Shown: positions 37,280 to 46,932, counted from the first letter of the stretch. The stretch: DNA of 64,000 nucleotides from Bryobacterales bacterium (GCA_016789785.1 JAEUQE010000001.1:45958-109957), one strand, 5' to 3'. Program-made: numbers and translations. The notes: generated from the sequence alone by a model not told the origin.

Positions 37280-37891
37280 ATGTATCCACCGAAGAGCTTT
37301 CCCCCACGCCGTGCTCGCGTCCGCGAGAACGTAAATGAAGCGATCCGAGCCAGAGAGGTTCGTGCAGTATTTCCCGATGGGCAGGTAGAAGTGTTGCCTA
37401 CCCAAGCTGCGATCCGTAGAGCGCAGGATCTCGGGTTGGACCTGATCCTCGTTTCGCCCACCGCAGAGCCGCCCGTTGCCAAGGCCATGGACTATGGCCA
37501 GTGGCAGTACGAGCAAAAGAAGAAGTCTCACGAAGCCAAGAAGAAACAGCATGTCATCCAGGTGAAGGAGCTCAAGTTCCGTCCGAACACCGATGATCAT
37601 GACTACGACTTCAAGAAGAACCATGCGATTCGCTTTTTGAAAGAAGGCAACCGTGTCAAGGCGTTGGTCCAATTCCGCGGACGCGAGATCGCGCACGTGG
37701 ATCTGGGGCAGAAGCTACTCAAGCGCTTTGCCGAAGATCTGCTCGCTTATGGGGCAGTGGAAGGCTCGCCACGACTCGAAGGGCGCGCATTCCACGTAAT
37801 TATCAGTCCCGTGAAGAAGGACCTGCCACCGCCCAAGAAAGACAAGCCGGCTTCCACGCCTCCGGCGAATCCGGTGATTCCTCCAGCGTAG
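37280..37891 (+). CDS. infC: translation initiation factor IF-3
   Basis: A 203-residue IF-3. The N-domain begins with RENVNEAIRAREVRAVFPDG, the lysine-rich linker is WQYEQKKKSHEAKKKQ, and the C-domain has KELKFRPNTDDHDYDFKKNHAIRFL, VKALVQFRGREIAH and the closing RAFHVIISP. A proline/lysine-rich tail of about 25 residues follows. It binds the 30S subunit and monitors initiator tRNA and start-codon pairing. The ATG at 37280 has no Shine-Dalgarno. An AGGA site at 37237-37240 would serve a CTG at 37247 or fit the longer TTG frame. Rare starts are known for infC. rpmI and rplT, its usual partners, are not next to it. Confidence 0.95.
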   Translation: MYPPKSFPPRRARVRENVNEAIRAREVRAVFPDGQVEVLPTQAAIRRAQDLGLDLILVSPTAEPPVAKAMDYGQWQYEQKKKSHEAKKKQHVIQVKELKFRPNTDDHDYDFKKNHAIRFLKEGNRVKALVQFRGREIAHVDLGQKLLKRFAEDLLAYGAVEGSPRLEGRAFHVIISPVKKDLPPPKKDKPASTPPANPVIPPA

Positions 37892-37951
37892 GGGCAGGCC
37901 GGTGAGTTGAACGGACGTCGCGCATCCCAGGCGAGCGTTGCGTCTGCCGCA

Positions 37952-38440
37952 CTACTTGCGTATCAAGCCCACTTCGTGGACGATGAGGCCAAGCTCGCGC
38001 CGGTCGTCACCCGTGGGGGGAGTGGCGGGGCTCACACTGAATTCGAGCCGGACCGTCGTTTTGTCCTTGAAGACTTCGGCCGGAACGTCGCGCCGCAGTT
38101 CCTGTGCGCCGATCCTGCCGGTGGACTCTTCCGGCAGATCCGTGCCAGCCACCGATGCGCGAATGGTGGTCATCTGGCGTTTGGCCTGGATTACATCAGG
38201 AATGCCGTAGCGCAGCACGAGTACCGCACCCTTGGTGTCCGCGCGCTTCGGAACTTTCACTCCGACCGCGAAGTTGCCTTCCGTCCAACGCCAGCCGTTC
38301 TCAATGGCATGAAAGCCGCTGACCAGTTGAACCGCCATCTTCTGATCGCCGGCATTCACCATCTCGCCGAGATCGCCGTCGGAGGACCGGCATGCGGTCA
38401 GCCCAATCAGAAGACCCATCAAAAGGAAGCGCCGTTGCAT
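37952..38440 (-). CDS. probable lipoprotein of unknown function
   Basis: A 162-residue protein with a lipoprotein signal (MQRRFLLMGLLIGLTAC, lipobox LTAC with Cys17). The mature part is beta-rich with an aromatic patch (GFHAIENGWRWTEGNFAVGVKVP) and appears to be a single sandwich domain. I do not recognise the family. It starts with ATG and is convergent with infC. Confidence 0.78.
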   Translation of the reverse strand: MQRRFLLMGLLIGLTACRSSDGDLGEMVNAGDQKMAVQLVSGFHAIENGWRWTEGNFAVGVKVPKRADTKGAVLVLRYGIPDVIQAKRQMTTIRASVAGTDLPEESTGRIGAQELRRDVPAEVFKDKTTVRLEFSVSPATPPTGDDRRELGLIVHEVGLIRK

Positions 38441-38568
38441 TCTTCCAGCTTTTCACACTCGGGTGCAAAGCGCGACCCCAAAGGCGCCACTCGCTCAATA
38501 GCCCGGGGGCCTGGCCGGGTGGCTGCCTGAGAGCCGGGCAGAGGCGAGAACCGATCTCTCATCCCGCG

Positions 38569-39564
38569 TCAGGGCGTATCCGATTCGGCCGCGAGTTCGG
38601 GCCGCTTGGGCAGTAAGAGCGACAGAAAGGTCGGCACGGCGAGCAGCAGCGTGATGATGCCAAGCGAAAGGCCGATCGGGAATTTGCCGTCGTACAGACC
38701 GTTGAGCCACACCATTTTCAGACCCACGAAGATGAGCACCGCGGAGAGACCGTACTTCAGCAGATAGAAGCGGTCCATCGCTCCAGCGAGCATGAAGTAC
38801 ATTGCGCGCAGGCCGAGGATGGCGAAGACGTTCGACGTGAAGACGAGGAAAGGCTCCTTGGTGAGCGCGAAAATCGCAGGCACGCTGTCGAGTGCGAAGA
38901 CAATGTCCGTCACTTCCATAAATGCAAGCGCGGCGAACATCGGAGTCGCAACCATTACACCGCCCTGCCGGACGAAGAACCTATCCCGGTCGAACTTGTC
39001 GGTCACCGGCAGCCAGCGCCGCATCAGGCGCAACACCCAGTTCTGGCTGAGATCCTGATTGGAGGACTGCGGCAGAAGCATCTTGAGACCGGTGAGAATC
39101 AGCAATCCGCCAAAGAAGATCACCACCCAGTGATACTGCATGAGCACCGAGCCCAGCGCCACGAAGATCGCGCGAAAGACGAACGCGCCAACGATTCCAT
39201 AGAAAAGAACCCGGTGCTGGTAGGCGGACGGAATTGCGAAGTAGCTGAAGACCACCGCGAAGATGAAAATGTTGTCAATGGAAAGCGCCCGTTCCACAAC
39301 GTAGCCGGAAAGGAACTCCAGACCCACCTGCCGCCCCACCTCCAGCGAGAAATGTTTCACCGCATAGAGGTAAAGCCCACCGTTGAACACCAGAGCGAGG
39401 ATGATCCAGACGACGCTCCACAGAGTCGCCTCACGAAACGACACGGGCTTCGGCTCGCGGTGGAAAACCCCCAGATCGAGGGCAAGGAACACGGCGATCA
39501 GCGCCGTGAAGCCAAGATACGCGAGCCAGTATTCACTGAACGGAAAAAGGATGTGTGAGTTCAT
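38569..39564 (-). CDS. TerC/Alx family membrane protein, probable Mn2+ exporter
   Basis: A 331-residue membrane protein of the TerC family (Alx/MeeF branch) with nine predicted helices. The conserved acidic motifs FLALDLGVFHR, ERALSIDNIFIFAVVF and FMEVTDIVFALDSVPAIFALT are present; the acidic residues within the helices are thought to carry metal. A DUF475-like C-terminal extension is absent. In E. coli and other bacteria Alx-type proteins export manganese and are controlled by yybP-ykoY riboswitches, and one lies in this gene's leader. The start is ATG at 39564 with AAAGG six bases upstream; the TTG just before it is not needed. Confidence 0.95.
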   Translation of the reverse strand: MNSHILFPFSEYWLAYLGFTALIAVFLALDLGVFHREPKPVSFREATLWSVVWIILALVFNGGLYLYAVKHFSLEVGRQVGLEFLSGYVVERALSIDNIFIFAVVFSYFAIPSAYQHRVLFYGIVGAFVFRAIFVALGSVLMQYHWVVIFFGGLLILTGLKMLLPQSSNQDLSQNWVLRLMRRWLPVTDKFDRDRFFVRQGGVMVATPMFAALAFMEVTDIVFALDSVPAIFALTKEPFLVFTSNVFAILGLRAMYFMLAGAMDRFYLLKYGLSAVLIFVGLKMVWLNGLYDGKFPIGLSLGIITLLLAVPTFLSLLLPKRPELAAESDTP

Positions 39565-39570
39565 CAAACG

Positions 39571-39603
39571 CCTTTCGCAGCATGGCGGATTCGCTGCAAA
39601 AGG
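39571..39603 (-). promoter_or_regulatory. Shine-Dalgarno-sequestering hairpin of the terC leader
   Basis: On the minus strand CCTTTTGCAGC (39603-39593) pairs over 11 bp, with one G-U, with GCTGCGAAAGG (39581-39571) across an 11-nt loop. The 3' strand holds the AAAGG ribosome site of terC. The 5' strand contains the entire P1 3' strand of the aptamer, so aptamer closure and this hairpin exclude each other. Confidence 0.75.
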
Positions 39604-39703
39604 TCTTGATCTTCAGGAGGAAGCCTGATTGACGCTCCGGGCGCTGATGCAACCGGGATGACGGAACGTCTGATCCGGGAAGGACGATCTACTCCCCTTC
39701 TGC
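39596..39703 (-). ncRNA. yybP-ykoY manganese riboswitch aptamer
   Basis: Read on the minus strand, P1 is GCAGAAGG (39703-39696) with CCTTTTGC (39603-39596), 8 bp with one G-U. The 5' side runs into the conserved GGGGAGTAG loop and the 3' side is preceded by the conserved AAGACC before TTTTGC. Internal GTCAT...CCC and CCTGAAGAT elements match the multi-helix core. In this class two loops dock to bind Mn2+. The element lies immediately upstream of a TerC/Alx gene, its most common target. Confidence 0.87.
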
Positions 39704-39790
39704 CCCTTCAGAATAGCATGCCTGCCGGGGCCAAAAGACTGCGAAGGATTCCAGATTCTGGGATTCGCCGCACCGCATTGCCGCGCTACC

Positions 39791-40303
39791 ATGACCAGTA
39801 TGAGTGTACCTGTCGAGACCCTGCGTCAGCATCTTCGATACACCGAGTGGGCTTCGCGGCGTCTGGTTGCCGCCGCTGCTGCTCTCGCGGAAGAAGAACT
39901 CCATCGCGACTTCAAACATGCCGACAAGAGCGTGCTGGGGACCCTGGCCCATATCTTCGCGGCGGACCGGATCTGGATCAACCGCATCACGGCGGCGCCC
40001 GTGACGAAGTTCCTCGATCCCGAGACGGATCTCCGGATGAAGACGCTGCAAGAAGACTGGCCGGTGGTTTTCGAGCGGTGGCAGGCGCTGCTGGCTGGTG
40101 AGACAGATGAGTCCGTGGAGCGGCTCATCGCCTACAAGGATCTGAAGGGCAACGCCTACCAGAATCCTCTATGGCAGTTGATTCTTCATGTGGTGAATCA
40201 CGCGTCTCATCACCGGGGCCAGGTTTCGGCCATGATTCGTGCGATGGGGCACACACCGCCGCCGGTCGATCTGATCTTCTACTACCGCGAACTGGCGAAG
40301 TAA
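39791..40303 (+). CDS. DinB/YfiT family protein
   Basis: A 170-residue four-helix bundle of the DinB superfamily. The metal-binding histidines are in TLAHIFAADRIW and the paired HVVNHASHHRGQV near the C-terminus, arranged as in thiol-transferase or hydrolase members. The bundle helices start VETLRQHLRYTEWASRRL. Many members use bacillithiol, mycothiol or glutathione-like cofactors; none can be assigned here. The ATG at 39791 or 39800 could be used. Its last 22 bp overlap the end of the convergent MFS gene. Confidence 0.93.
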   Translation: MTSMSVPVETLRQHLRYTEWASRRLVAAAAALAEEELHRDFKHADKSVLGTLAHIFAADRIWINRITAAPVTKFLDPETDLRMKTLQEDWPVVFERWQALLAGETDESVERLIAYKDLKGNAYQNPLWQLILHVVNHASHHRGQVSAMIRAMGHTPPPVDLIFYYRELAK

Positions 40304-41469
40304 GTAAGAAGCAGCGCGATGGCCGTGAACAGGGCGCCACTCGTGTAAGGTGATCCCGAGCCCATCCAGTCAAACGCCAGGCCCGCCCACAGCGGCCCGA
40401 AGACTCGCGTCACACTCAGCAATGACTGTGTGCAGCCAAGCAGCCAGCCCTGCTCGCGCTGATTGACGCGCTTGGTCAGCATGGCCATCATGGCGGTACT
40501 CGCAAAACCGACCCCCGACACTCCGACAATCGCCAGATTGAGGTGCAAGGGGCGATGGGAGAAGGCCACACCGAGAAAGCCCCCGATCAGAAGCAGCAGA
40601 CCCATGCCCGCCATGTGGAACTCATTCATCCTGCCAGCGATCCTCCGCACCAGCCAGCCTTGGATCAACGCGGCGGTCATTCCGATGTACGCGAAAGTCC
40701 ACGCGTTTTCCGATGCGGTGTAGTTCATGCGCACCGCCGTGAACACCGCGAAGTTGCTCTGCAGCCCGCTGAAAGCGAAGTTCATGACAAAGAGCGCGGC
40801 AAGCAGCATCCGCAATTCGCCGCGTTCCAGCACTTGCCGCAACGGGCGGAAGGGATTCAACTCGGCGACTTGGAAGCCACCTGCGCGGCGCTGTGACGGG
40901 GGCAGGGATTCGGGCAGCGTGAAGTAGCCAAAGGTGGCGGTCACCAACGCGATGATGCCCGCGCCATACGCCGGCGCATGCACGCTGATCTGGCTCAGCG
41001 CGCCTCCCAGCGCAGGGCCTACGACGAAGCCCAGGCCGAAAGCGGCTCCAATCAGGCCGAAGCTTTTCGCGCGATCCTCGGGAGGCGTGACGTCAGCGAT
41101 ATAAGCCTGTGCGGTGGAGATGTTGCCGCCGGTGATGCCGTCGATGATTCGGGCGATGAACATCAGCGGCAAGGAATTCGCAAGTGCGAACAGGAAGTAG
41201 CCGAATGCGGATCCAAGAATGCTGAGCAGCAGCACGGGACGGCGGCCGTAACGGTCGGAGAGAACGCCCAACACCGGGCTGGCGAGAAACTGCGCCGCCG
41301 AGAAACTCAGCGAGAGGATGCCGACGGTGGTCGCGTCGGAGCGGAATTGCTTGACCAGGTACGGGATGATCGGGATCAGGATTCCCGCGCCCAACAGGTC
41401 CAGGAAGACCGTTGCGAACAGGAATCCGATCGCTTTGTTGCTGACTTTCGGCGTGGACGAACTGTCCAC
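40282..41469 (-). CDS. MFS transporter, drug:H+ antiporter (TetA-like) type
   Basis: A 395-residue 12-helix transporter of the DHA1 type. Motif A between helices 2 and 3 is [16 protein letters not shown], and [10 protein letters not shown] (motif C-like) follows helix 5. Such pumps export tetracycline-like and other drugs with proton influx; the natural substrate is unknown. The start is GTG only 3 bp after the infB stop, so the gene probably rides on the rimP-nusA-infB transcript. Confidence 0.9.
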   Translation of the reverse strand: MDSSSTPKVSNKAIGFLFATVFLDLLGAGILIPIIPYLVKQFRSDATTVGILSLSFSAAQFLASPVLGVLSDRYGRRPVLLLSILGSAFGYFLFALANSLPLMFIARIIDGITGGNISTAQAYIADVTPPEDRAKSFGLIGAAFGLGFVVGPALGGALSQISVHAPAYGAGIIALVTATFGYFTLPESLPPSQRRAGGFQVAELNPFRPLRQVLERGELRMLLAALFVMNFAFSGLQSNFAVFTAVRMNYTASENAWTFAYIGMTAALIQGWLVRRIAGRMNEFHMAGMGLLLLIGGFLGVAFSHRPLHLNLAIVGVSGVGFASTAMMAMLTKRVNQREQGWLLGCTQSLLSVTRVFGPLWAGLAFDWMGSGSPYTSGALFTAIALLLTYFASSR

Positions 41470-41472
41470 GGG

Positions 41473-44424
41473 TTAGATCACCGCCGCGTGCTTCTCAGTA
41501 ATGAAGGCTTCGATCACGTCGCCGGGCTTGATGTCGTTGTAGCTGGCGAACGAGATACCACACTCGTAGCCGGCCTTGACCTCGGCGGTATCATCCTTGA
41601 AGCGCCGCAGACCACCCAGCCGGCCCGTGTACACCACGATGTTGTCGCGGAGCAAACGGAGCTGGCATTCGCGCGTGATCACGCCTTCCGTCACGTAGCA
41701 GCCGGCCACAGTGCCGACCTTGCTGATGCGGAACGACTCGCGTACGTCGGCGCGGCCCTTGAAGGTCTCCTTGATCACCGGTTCGAGGAGTCCGGCCATG
41801 GCCTTCTTCATCTCGTCGGTAAGCTCGTAGATGATGGTGTGCAGGCGGATATCGACGGATTCCTTCTCCGCGAGCGCCGCTGCTCCCTTCTCGGGACGGA
41901 CGTTGAAACCGACGATAATGCCTTCGGATGCCGAGGCGAGCAACACGTCGGTCTCGGTGATGGCGCCGACCCCAGTGTGGAGCACGCGCACCTTCACCTT
42001 CTCGGTACTGAGCTTCTGCAGCGTATCGGCAAGCACTTCGCATGTGCCGCCGACGTCGGCCTTGAGGATGATGTTGAGTTCCTTGACTTCGCCTTCCTTG
42101 AGCGACTTCGCCAAGGCTTCCAGGCTGATGCGAGAACCTTTCTTCAACTGTTCTTCGCGCTGCTTGGCCTCGCGATAGACCACAATCTGTTTCGCCTTCG
42201 CGGTGTCGGTGACCACCTGGAACGTTTCACCGACCTCGGGTACGTCGTCCAGACCGAGCACTTCAACCGGCATGGAAGGTCCGGCTTCCTTGAGTGCGGA
42301 TCCGCGGTCATCGAACATCGCGCGAACACGCGAGAAGACAGAGCCGCATACGAAGTAATCGCCGACTCGCAGAGTACCCTTGCGAACAAGGACTGTGGCC
42401 ACGGGACCGCGTCCACGGTCGAGTTGCGCTTCGAGCACGGTACCCACGGCCGGGCGGTTGCGATTCGTCTTGAAGCCCTGAACGTCGGCCACCAGCAGGA
42501 TCATCTCGAGCAGGAGGTCGATGTTCTGCTTGGTCTTGGCCGAGAGTGCAACCATGATCACATCGCCGCCCCACTCTTCAGGCATCAAGCCGAGATCAGT
42601 GAGCTGCTGCTTGATGCGATCCGGCTGCGCGTCGGGCTTATCCACTTTGTTGATCGCAACGATGATCGGCACTTTGGCGGCGCGGGCATGATCAATGGCC
42701 TCGCGTGTCTGAGGCATCACGCCGTCGTCGGCGGCCACCACGAGGACGACGATGTCGGTGACCTTGGCGCCTCGGGCACGCATGCGGGTGAACGCTTCGT
42801 GACCAGGAGTATCGATGAAGACAATCTTGCGATCGTTCTTCTCCACCCAATAAGCGCCGATGTGCTGGGTGATGCCGCCGAACTCGCCGGCTACGACATT
42901 CGATTCACGAATCGAGTCGAGCAGCGAAGTCTTTCCGTGATCGACGTGGCCCATGATGGTAACCACGGGCGGACGGATCTGCATATCGGACGACTCTTCG
43001 GACATTTCGAGGTCGAAGACCGTCTCTTCCTCGAAGCTCATCTGGGTCGTAGTTGCGCCGAAGTCTCTGGCGAGATCTTCGGCGAGTTTCACGTCGAGGG
43101 TCTGGTTGATCGTGGCAAAGATCTTGCGATCGACCAGTTTTTTGATGACCAGGTTAGCCTTGATGCCGAGCTTTTCCGAGAATTCCTTGACGGTCATTCC
43201 CTCGGAGATGGTGATCTCGCGATTGACGGCCTGGATCTGCTCGGCTTCCTGACGCCGAACCAGGCGAAGATCTTTCTCCTCGGGCTCCACGGGCCGATGC
43301 CGGTCACGAGAGGGACGCTTGGCGTCCCGGCGTGCCTGGTCCGGAGCGGGTGGAGGAACAGCATTGGGATCCAGCCGCACGGGCGCGGTTGGATGCATGG
43401 GCCGGGGACGTTGGCCGCCTGGGCCGGGACGCCCGGGGCCAGGATGACCTGGCTGCGAACCTGGGCGAAGAATGGGCTGTCCGGGACGGATGGGCCCGCG
43501 ATAAATCGGCTGGCCGGGGACCGGACTACCTGCCGCAGGCCGGCCCGGCATGGGTGGCCGCGCGACCGGCTGCCCCGGAGAGGGCTTCGGCTGCGACTGC
43601 TGCTGCTGCTGAAGACGTGCGACCAAATCCGGCCGGGGTGGAACCACGGGGCGAGCCACGGGCTGGCCTGCGAGCACGGGTCGTCCCGTCCCCGGAGGAC
43701 CCTGCGGCTGCGCGGCGCGCGGCGGCGGCGCGATCGGCTTTCCGGGCGCTGGGGCGCCGGGCGACGGCATGGGTGGCTTCGGACGGCCCGGCAGCAGAGT
43801 GCCCGGAGGATTGGCGGACGCTTGGGGCGGCTGAGCCGGGGGGCGAGGAGCCTCACCCGACGGCAGGGGCTGTCTTGGGCCGGTGAGAATCTGCCCTGGC
43901 CGCGGTGAGGGAACGGGCTTGGCCGGTATGGCGATGGTCCTTTGCGGCGGTGCCGGGGTAGGCGTTGGCGCGGTCGCCGGCGCGGCTGGAGGCTCTTTGG
44001 GAGTGGCCGGCGGGGATGCCATCGGGCCAGCCAGGGGCGGCCGCAACGGGATGGACGGCCGGGGCACGAAACGAGCCTCGGCAACCTGCGGGGTCTCCCC
44101 CTGTGCCTCCACAACGGGAGCCGGCGCAACTTCTACCGGAGCAGGTTGCGCGGTGTCTAGTTCTACCTGCTCGGTGACTTCGTCTGATTCCAGGTCAGCC
44201 TCCGGCATATCTTCCACTGCAGTAGCGGAATCGCTGTCGACCCTCATTCGGGGCATCTCGTCATCAAATCCAAAATAGCGGCGCACCTTGATTGCGACGT
44301 CCTCGTCAATCGAGCTGGAATGGGTTTTCTTTTCGGACACCCCGAGCTCAGGAAGCAGGTCGAGGATCTTGTTGGGCTTCACCTCGAGCTCCCTTGCCAG
44401 CTCGTTGATTCGAATCTTACTCAT
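41473..44424 (-). CDS. infB: translation initiation factor IF-2
   Basis: A 983-residue IF-2. The N-terminal IF2_N domain ([24 protein letters not shown]) is followed by a long Pro/Gly/Ala-rich linker (about residues 70-385), a second IF2_N copy ([23 protein letters not shown]), and the GTPase domain with GHVDHGKT near residue 489, DTPGHEAF and NKVDKPDA. Beta-barrel and C-terminal fMet-tRNA-binding domains end in GDVIEAF. It positions initiator tRNA on the 30S subunit. The ATG at 44424 is chosen over an upstream TTG because the IF2_N domain begins there. It is 96 bp downstream of nusA, with no ylxR or L7Ae-like gene between them. Confidence 0.98.
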   Translation of the reverse strand: MSKIRINELARELEVKPNKILDLLPELGVSEKKTHSSSIDEDVAIKVRRYFGFDDEMPRMRVDSDSATAVEDMPEADLESDEVTEQVELDTAQPAPVEVAPAPVVEAQGETPQVAEARFVPRPSIPLRPPLAGPMASPPATPKEPPAAPATAPTPTPAPPQRTIAIPAKPVPSPRPGQILTGPRQPLPSGEAPRPPAQPPQASANPPGTLLPGRPKPPMPSPGAPAPGKPIAPPPRAAQPQGPPGTGRPVLAGQPVARPVVPPRPDLVARLQQQQQSQPKPSPGQPVARPPMPGRPAAGSPVPGQPIYRGPIRPGQPILRPGSQPGHPGPGRPGPGGQRPRPMHPTAPVRLDPNAVPPPAPDQARRDAKRPSRDRHRPVEPEEKDLRLVRRQEAEQIQAVNREITISEGMTVKEFSEKLGIKANLVIKKLVDRKIFATINQTLDVKLAEDLARDFGATTTQMSFEEETVFDLEMSEESSDMQIRPPVVTIMGHVDHGKTSLLDSIRESNVVAGEFGGITQHIGAYWVEKNDRKIVFIDTPGHEAFTRMRARGAKVTDIVVLVVAADDGVMPQTREAIDHARAAKVPIIVAINKVDKPDAQPDRIKQQLTDLGLMPEEWGGDVIMVALSAKTKQNIDLLLEMILLVADVQGFKTNRNRPAVGTVLEAQLDRGRGPVATVLVRKGTLRVGDYFVCGSVFSRVRAMFDDRGSALKEAGPSMPVEVLGLDDVPEVGETFQVVTDTAKAKQIVVYREAKQREEQLKKGSRISLEALAKSLKEGEVKELNIILKADVGGTCEVLADTLQKLSTEKVKVRVLHTGVGAITETDVLLASASEGIIVGFNVRPEKGAAALAEKESVDIRLHTIIYELTDEMKKAMAGLLEPVIKETFKGRADVRESFRISKVGTVAGCYVTEGVITRECQLRLLRDNIVVYTGRLGGLRRFKDDTAEVKAGYECGISFASYNDIKPGDVIEAFITEKHAAVI

Positions 44425-44520
44425 AAGCAAAAGGCGCGAGCCTACCTTAATCTCGCCGTCCAAACCGGCTGACTGGACACAATCCTAGCGCAGTACTTCG
44501 GCCGCTATGTTAGTGCTTCG

Positions 44521-46023
44521 TCAATCCGCGTCCTTTATGGTATCAGATTCGATCTCTTCGGTCGCGCCGGGGTCCGCTGGCGGCCCGGCAGTGGCGGATT
44601 CCGTTTCCATGGCGGAGGATTCGCTCTCCGCCGGCTCACCCACTTCCACCAGCTCACTTGCTTCCATTGGCGCGCCTGCTTCCACCTGCTCAATCGCCTC
44701 GCCCGGCTCGCCCGGCAGTGCGGTCTCCTCGGCTACCAGTTCGGCGTCTTCCACCACTTCGTACTGGCCGTAGTAGCTATTCACGGCAAACTGAATGGTC
44801 TCGACCATGGAGGACGTGATTCCGGCTTCTTCGAGTTCTTCTGGTGTCATGGAGCCCAAGCGCTCCACCGTCGGAATGCCGGCGTCGAGCAGGCGGCCCG
44901 CGATGTTCTCGGGCAACCCGTGATCGAGAAGCACCGACACGGGCGCGCCGGGGACCGTCAACGCGGCCATCGCCGACTCTACTTCCTGACGCTTCTCTTC
45001 CTCGCTCTTGATGTCGATTTTCCACCCGAGGAGTTTCGAGGCAAGCCGCACATTCTGGCCCTTCTTGCCGATGGCCAGTGAGAGCTGGCTGTCGTCGACA
45101 ATGACCTCCATGTGCCGTTCGGCGGCGCTGAGAATGGTGACGCGCGTGATCTTGGCGGGGCTCAGCGCGTGGGTCGCAAAGACTACCGGATCCTCGGAAA
45201 ACTCGATGATGTCGATCTTCTCGCCGCGCAGTTCGCGAATGATCGACTGCACCCGCATGCCCTTCATGCCGACGCAGGCGCCGACGCTATCGACATCGCG
45301 ATCACGGCTGGCAACGGCGATCTTCGTGCGCTCACCCGCTTCGCGTGCGCAGCCCTTGATCTGTACGGTGCCATCGTAGATTTCCGGAACTTCCTGTTCG
45401 AACAGGCGCTCCACCAACTCCGGAGCGGCGCGAGAGATGATGACTCCCGCGTTCTTGCCAGTCTTCTCCACGGCGCGAATCACGCAACGCACGCGGTCAC
45501 CGATGGTGAAGTTCTCGAGCCGGGACTGTTCCTTCTTGCCCAGGCGCGCCTCGGTCTTTCCGAGATCACAAATCAGGTCCTGGCTTTCGATCCGCTTGAC
45601 CACGCAGTTCACCAGATCGCCTACGCGATTGGCGTACTCGGAATACATCGTTTCGCGCTCCGCCTCGCGGACCTTCTGAAGAATGACCTGCTTTGCGGTC
45701 TGTGCCGAGATCCGTCCGAGCGATTCGGTGGACCTGAACACGCGGATGTCGGTGCCGAGTTCGGCTGCCGGATCGACGCGGCGCGCCTGGTCTACCGTCA
45801 TTTGCCGGATGGGATCGGTGATGGAATCCACAACCTTGTAAACGGCGAAAATCTGGACCATGCCTTTTTGCTTTTCGTCAAATTCGGCAATCAGATCTTC
45901 GGTGGTGCGAAAATGCTTCCGCGCCGCCACCAGCATGGCGTCTTTCACCGCATCAAGGATGATCTGCGGATCGATGCCCTTCTCCTTGCTCAGCAGCTCA
46001 ATGGACTGAAAGATGGTATCCAA
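44521..46023 (-). CDS. nusA: transcription termination/antitermination factor NusA
   Basis: A 500-residue NusA. The N-terminal RNA-polymerase-binding domain (MDTIFQSIELLSKEKGIDPQIIL) is followed by an S1 domain (GDLVNCVVKRIESQDLICDLG) and two KH domains (ACVGMKGMRVQSIIRELRGEKIDII; SLAIGKKGQNVRLASKLLGW). One acidic-repeat/HhH segment and an acidic, Glu/Ala-rich tail of about 75 residues complete it. The start is TTG, supported by an AAGGAG site with 7-nt spacing. It is 53 bp after rimP and heads to infB. Confidence 0.98.
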   Translation of the reverse strand: MDTIFQSIELLSKEKGIDPQIILDAVKDAMLVAARKHFRTTEDLIAEFDEKQKGMVQIFAVYKVVDSITDPIRQMTVDQARRVDPAAELGTDIRVFRSTESLGRISAQTAKQVILQKVREAERETMYSEYANRVGDLVNCVVKRIESQDLICDLGKTEARLGKKEQSRLENFTIGDRVRCVIRAVEKTGKNAGVIISRAAPELVERLFEQEVPEIYDGTVQIKGCAREAGERTKIAVASRDRDVDSVGACVGMKGMRVQSIIRELRGEKIDIIEFSEDPVVFATHALSPAKITRVTILSAAERHMEVIVDDSQLSLAIGKKGQNVRLASKLLGWKIDIKSEEEKRQEVESAMAALTVPGAPVSVLLDHGLPENIAGRLLDAGIPTVERLGSMTPEELEEAGITSSMVETIQFAVNSYYGQYEVVEDAELVAEETALPGEPGEAIEQVEAGAPMEASELVEVGEPAESESSAMETESATAGPPADPGATEEIESDTIKDAD

Positions 46024-46076
46024 ACCTTACTCCTTCCTGCTTGTCTTCCTGGGGCTTGTGTGACGCGGAAAAAAAC

Positions 46077-46553
46077 TTACCACTCAAACTTCAGATTGGC
46101 CCGTTCCACCTGATCGACCGGGAACTGAATCAGCTTGCCGGGGGAAGGTTCCAGCGATACGATGTCGCCGGTCACTCCGATCAGCTTCCCCTCCCAGCGT
46201 TTCTGATTCTCAACGGGGGAACGCAGCACCACTTTGGCCTTTTGGCCCGCGAATCTCTCGAAGTCGCGAGGAAGCCGCAGCCTGCGCTCCACACCTGGAG
46301 ACGAGACTTCCAAATGGTAGCTTGCGCCCGGAATAGCGTCCTCCAAATCGAGAATCTCTCCAACTCGCTGAGAAATCAGCTCACAATCCCCGTGGGTGAC
46401 CCCACCGGGCTTGTCTATGAAGATGCGAAGCGTGCGCTGGGATCCACCGCCCAGCAGTTCGACATCAACAATCTCGATTCCTTCAGACGTACCAACCCGG
46501 CTGGTGATTTCACTCACTTTCGCCAGGATCGTCTGTTTCGTGACTGACGGCAT
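46077..46553 (-). CDS. rimP: ribosome maturation factor RimP
   Basis: A 158-residue RimP with the two expected domains: the N-terminal alpha/beta part (GIEIVDVELLGGGSQRTLRIFIDKPGGV ... DCELISQRVGEILD, split by the usual turn), the SPGVERRLRLPRDFERFAG motif, and the C-terminal Sm-like barrel (WEGKLIGVTGDIVSLE). It acts in 30S subunit assembly. The frame is open far upstream, but the domain begins near the ATG at 46553. It is the first gene of rimP-nusA-infB. Confidence 0.96.
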   Translation of the reverse strand: MPSVTKQTILAKVSEITSRVGTSEGIEIVDVELLGGGSQRTLRIFIDKPGGVTHGDCELISQRVGEILDLEDAIPGASYHLEVSSPGVERRLRLPRDFERFAGQKAKVVLRSPVENQKRWEGKLIGVTGDIVSLEPSPGKLIQFPVDQVERANLKFEW

Positions 46554-46593
46554 TCCATTCCCGCAAAAACACCCGGAAACCGCTGCATACAAC

Positions 46594-46618
46594 AAAAAAG
46601 TGGGCTGGTGGCCCACTC
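46594..46618 (-). terminator. intrinsic terminator in the rimP leader (candidate attenuator)
   Basis: On the minus strand AGTGGGC (46617-46611) pairs with GCCCACT (46605-46599) around a 5-nt loop and runs directly into six Ts (46599-46594). It lies 41 bp before the rimP ATG and about 20-25 nt after the predicted transcription start. Confidence 0.8.
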
Positions 46619-46644
46619 TCGTGCCGCTGCTGACTCCTGCATTT

Positions 46645-46653
46645 AGTATAACA
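46645..46653 (-). promoter_or_regulatory. extended -10 promoter of rimP-nusA-infB
   Basis: On the minus strand TGTTATACT (46653-46645) is an extended -10 (TGN plus TATACT, five of six consensus bases). No good -35 is seen at 17 bp. Transcription would begin near 46638, just upstream of the leader terminator. Pattern-based. Confidence 0.5.
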
Positions 46654-46932
46654 GCATGACCGGGCAGGAACGCAGGCGGCATTTTCATGGGGCTGGCGTT
46701 GTGGAGAAGTGGTGGTCTGCCGCTTTCCTTCGTTGTCCTGGTGCGTCCAATGGAGAGCTGCCCCGGGTGGGTCCTGGTGGAGCGGAGCGGCTGCACGATT
46801 CGAAACGGGCCATGTTTGACACCGCGTTGCGGTGTTTCTATCATGAGTAGGCGACGCCATCCTCAGCCAGAACCGTGTTTCCATCACGCTCAAAGTCTGG
46901 CGCGGCGGAGTTCGTTCATCCCTTAGCAACCT

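Noticed and set aside
40978..43908. 976-residue open frame opposite infB
   Set aside because: It is the antisense shadow of the GC-rich infB gene; its composition (Arg, His, Asp-rich, no domains) and the certain IF-2 domains on the other strand exclude it.
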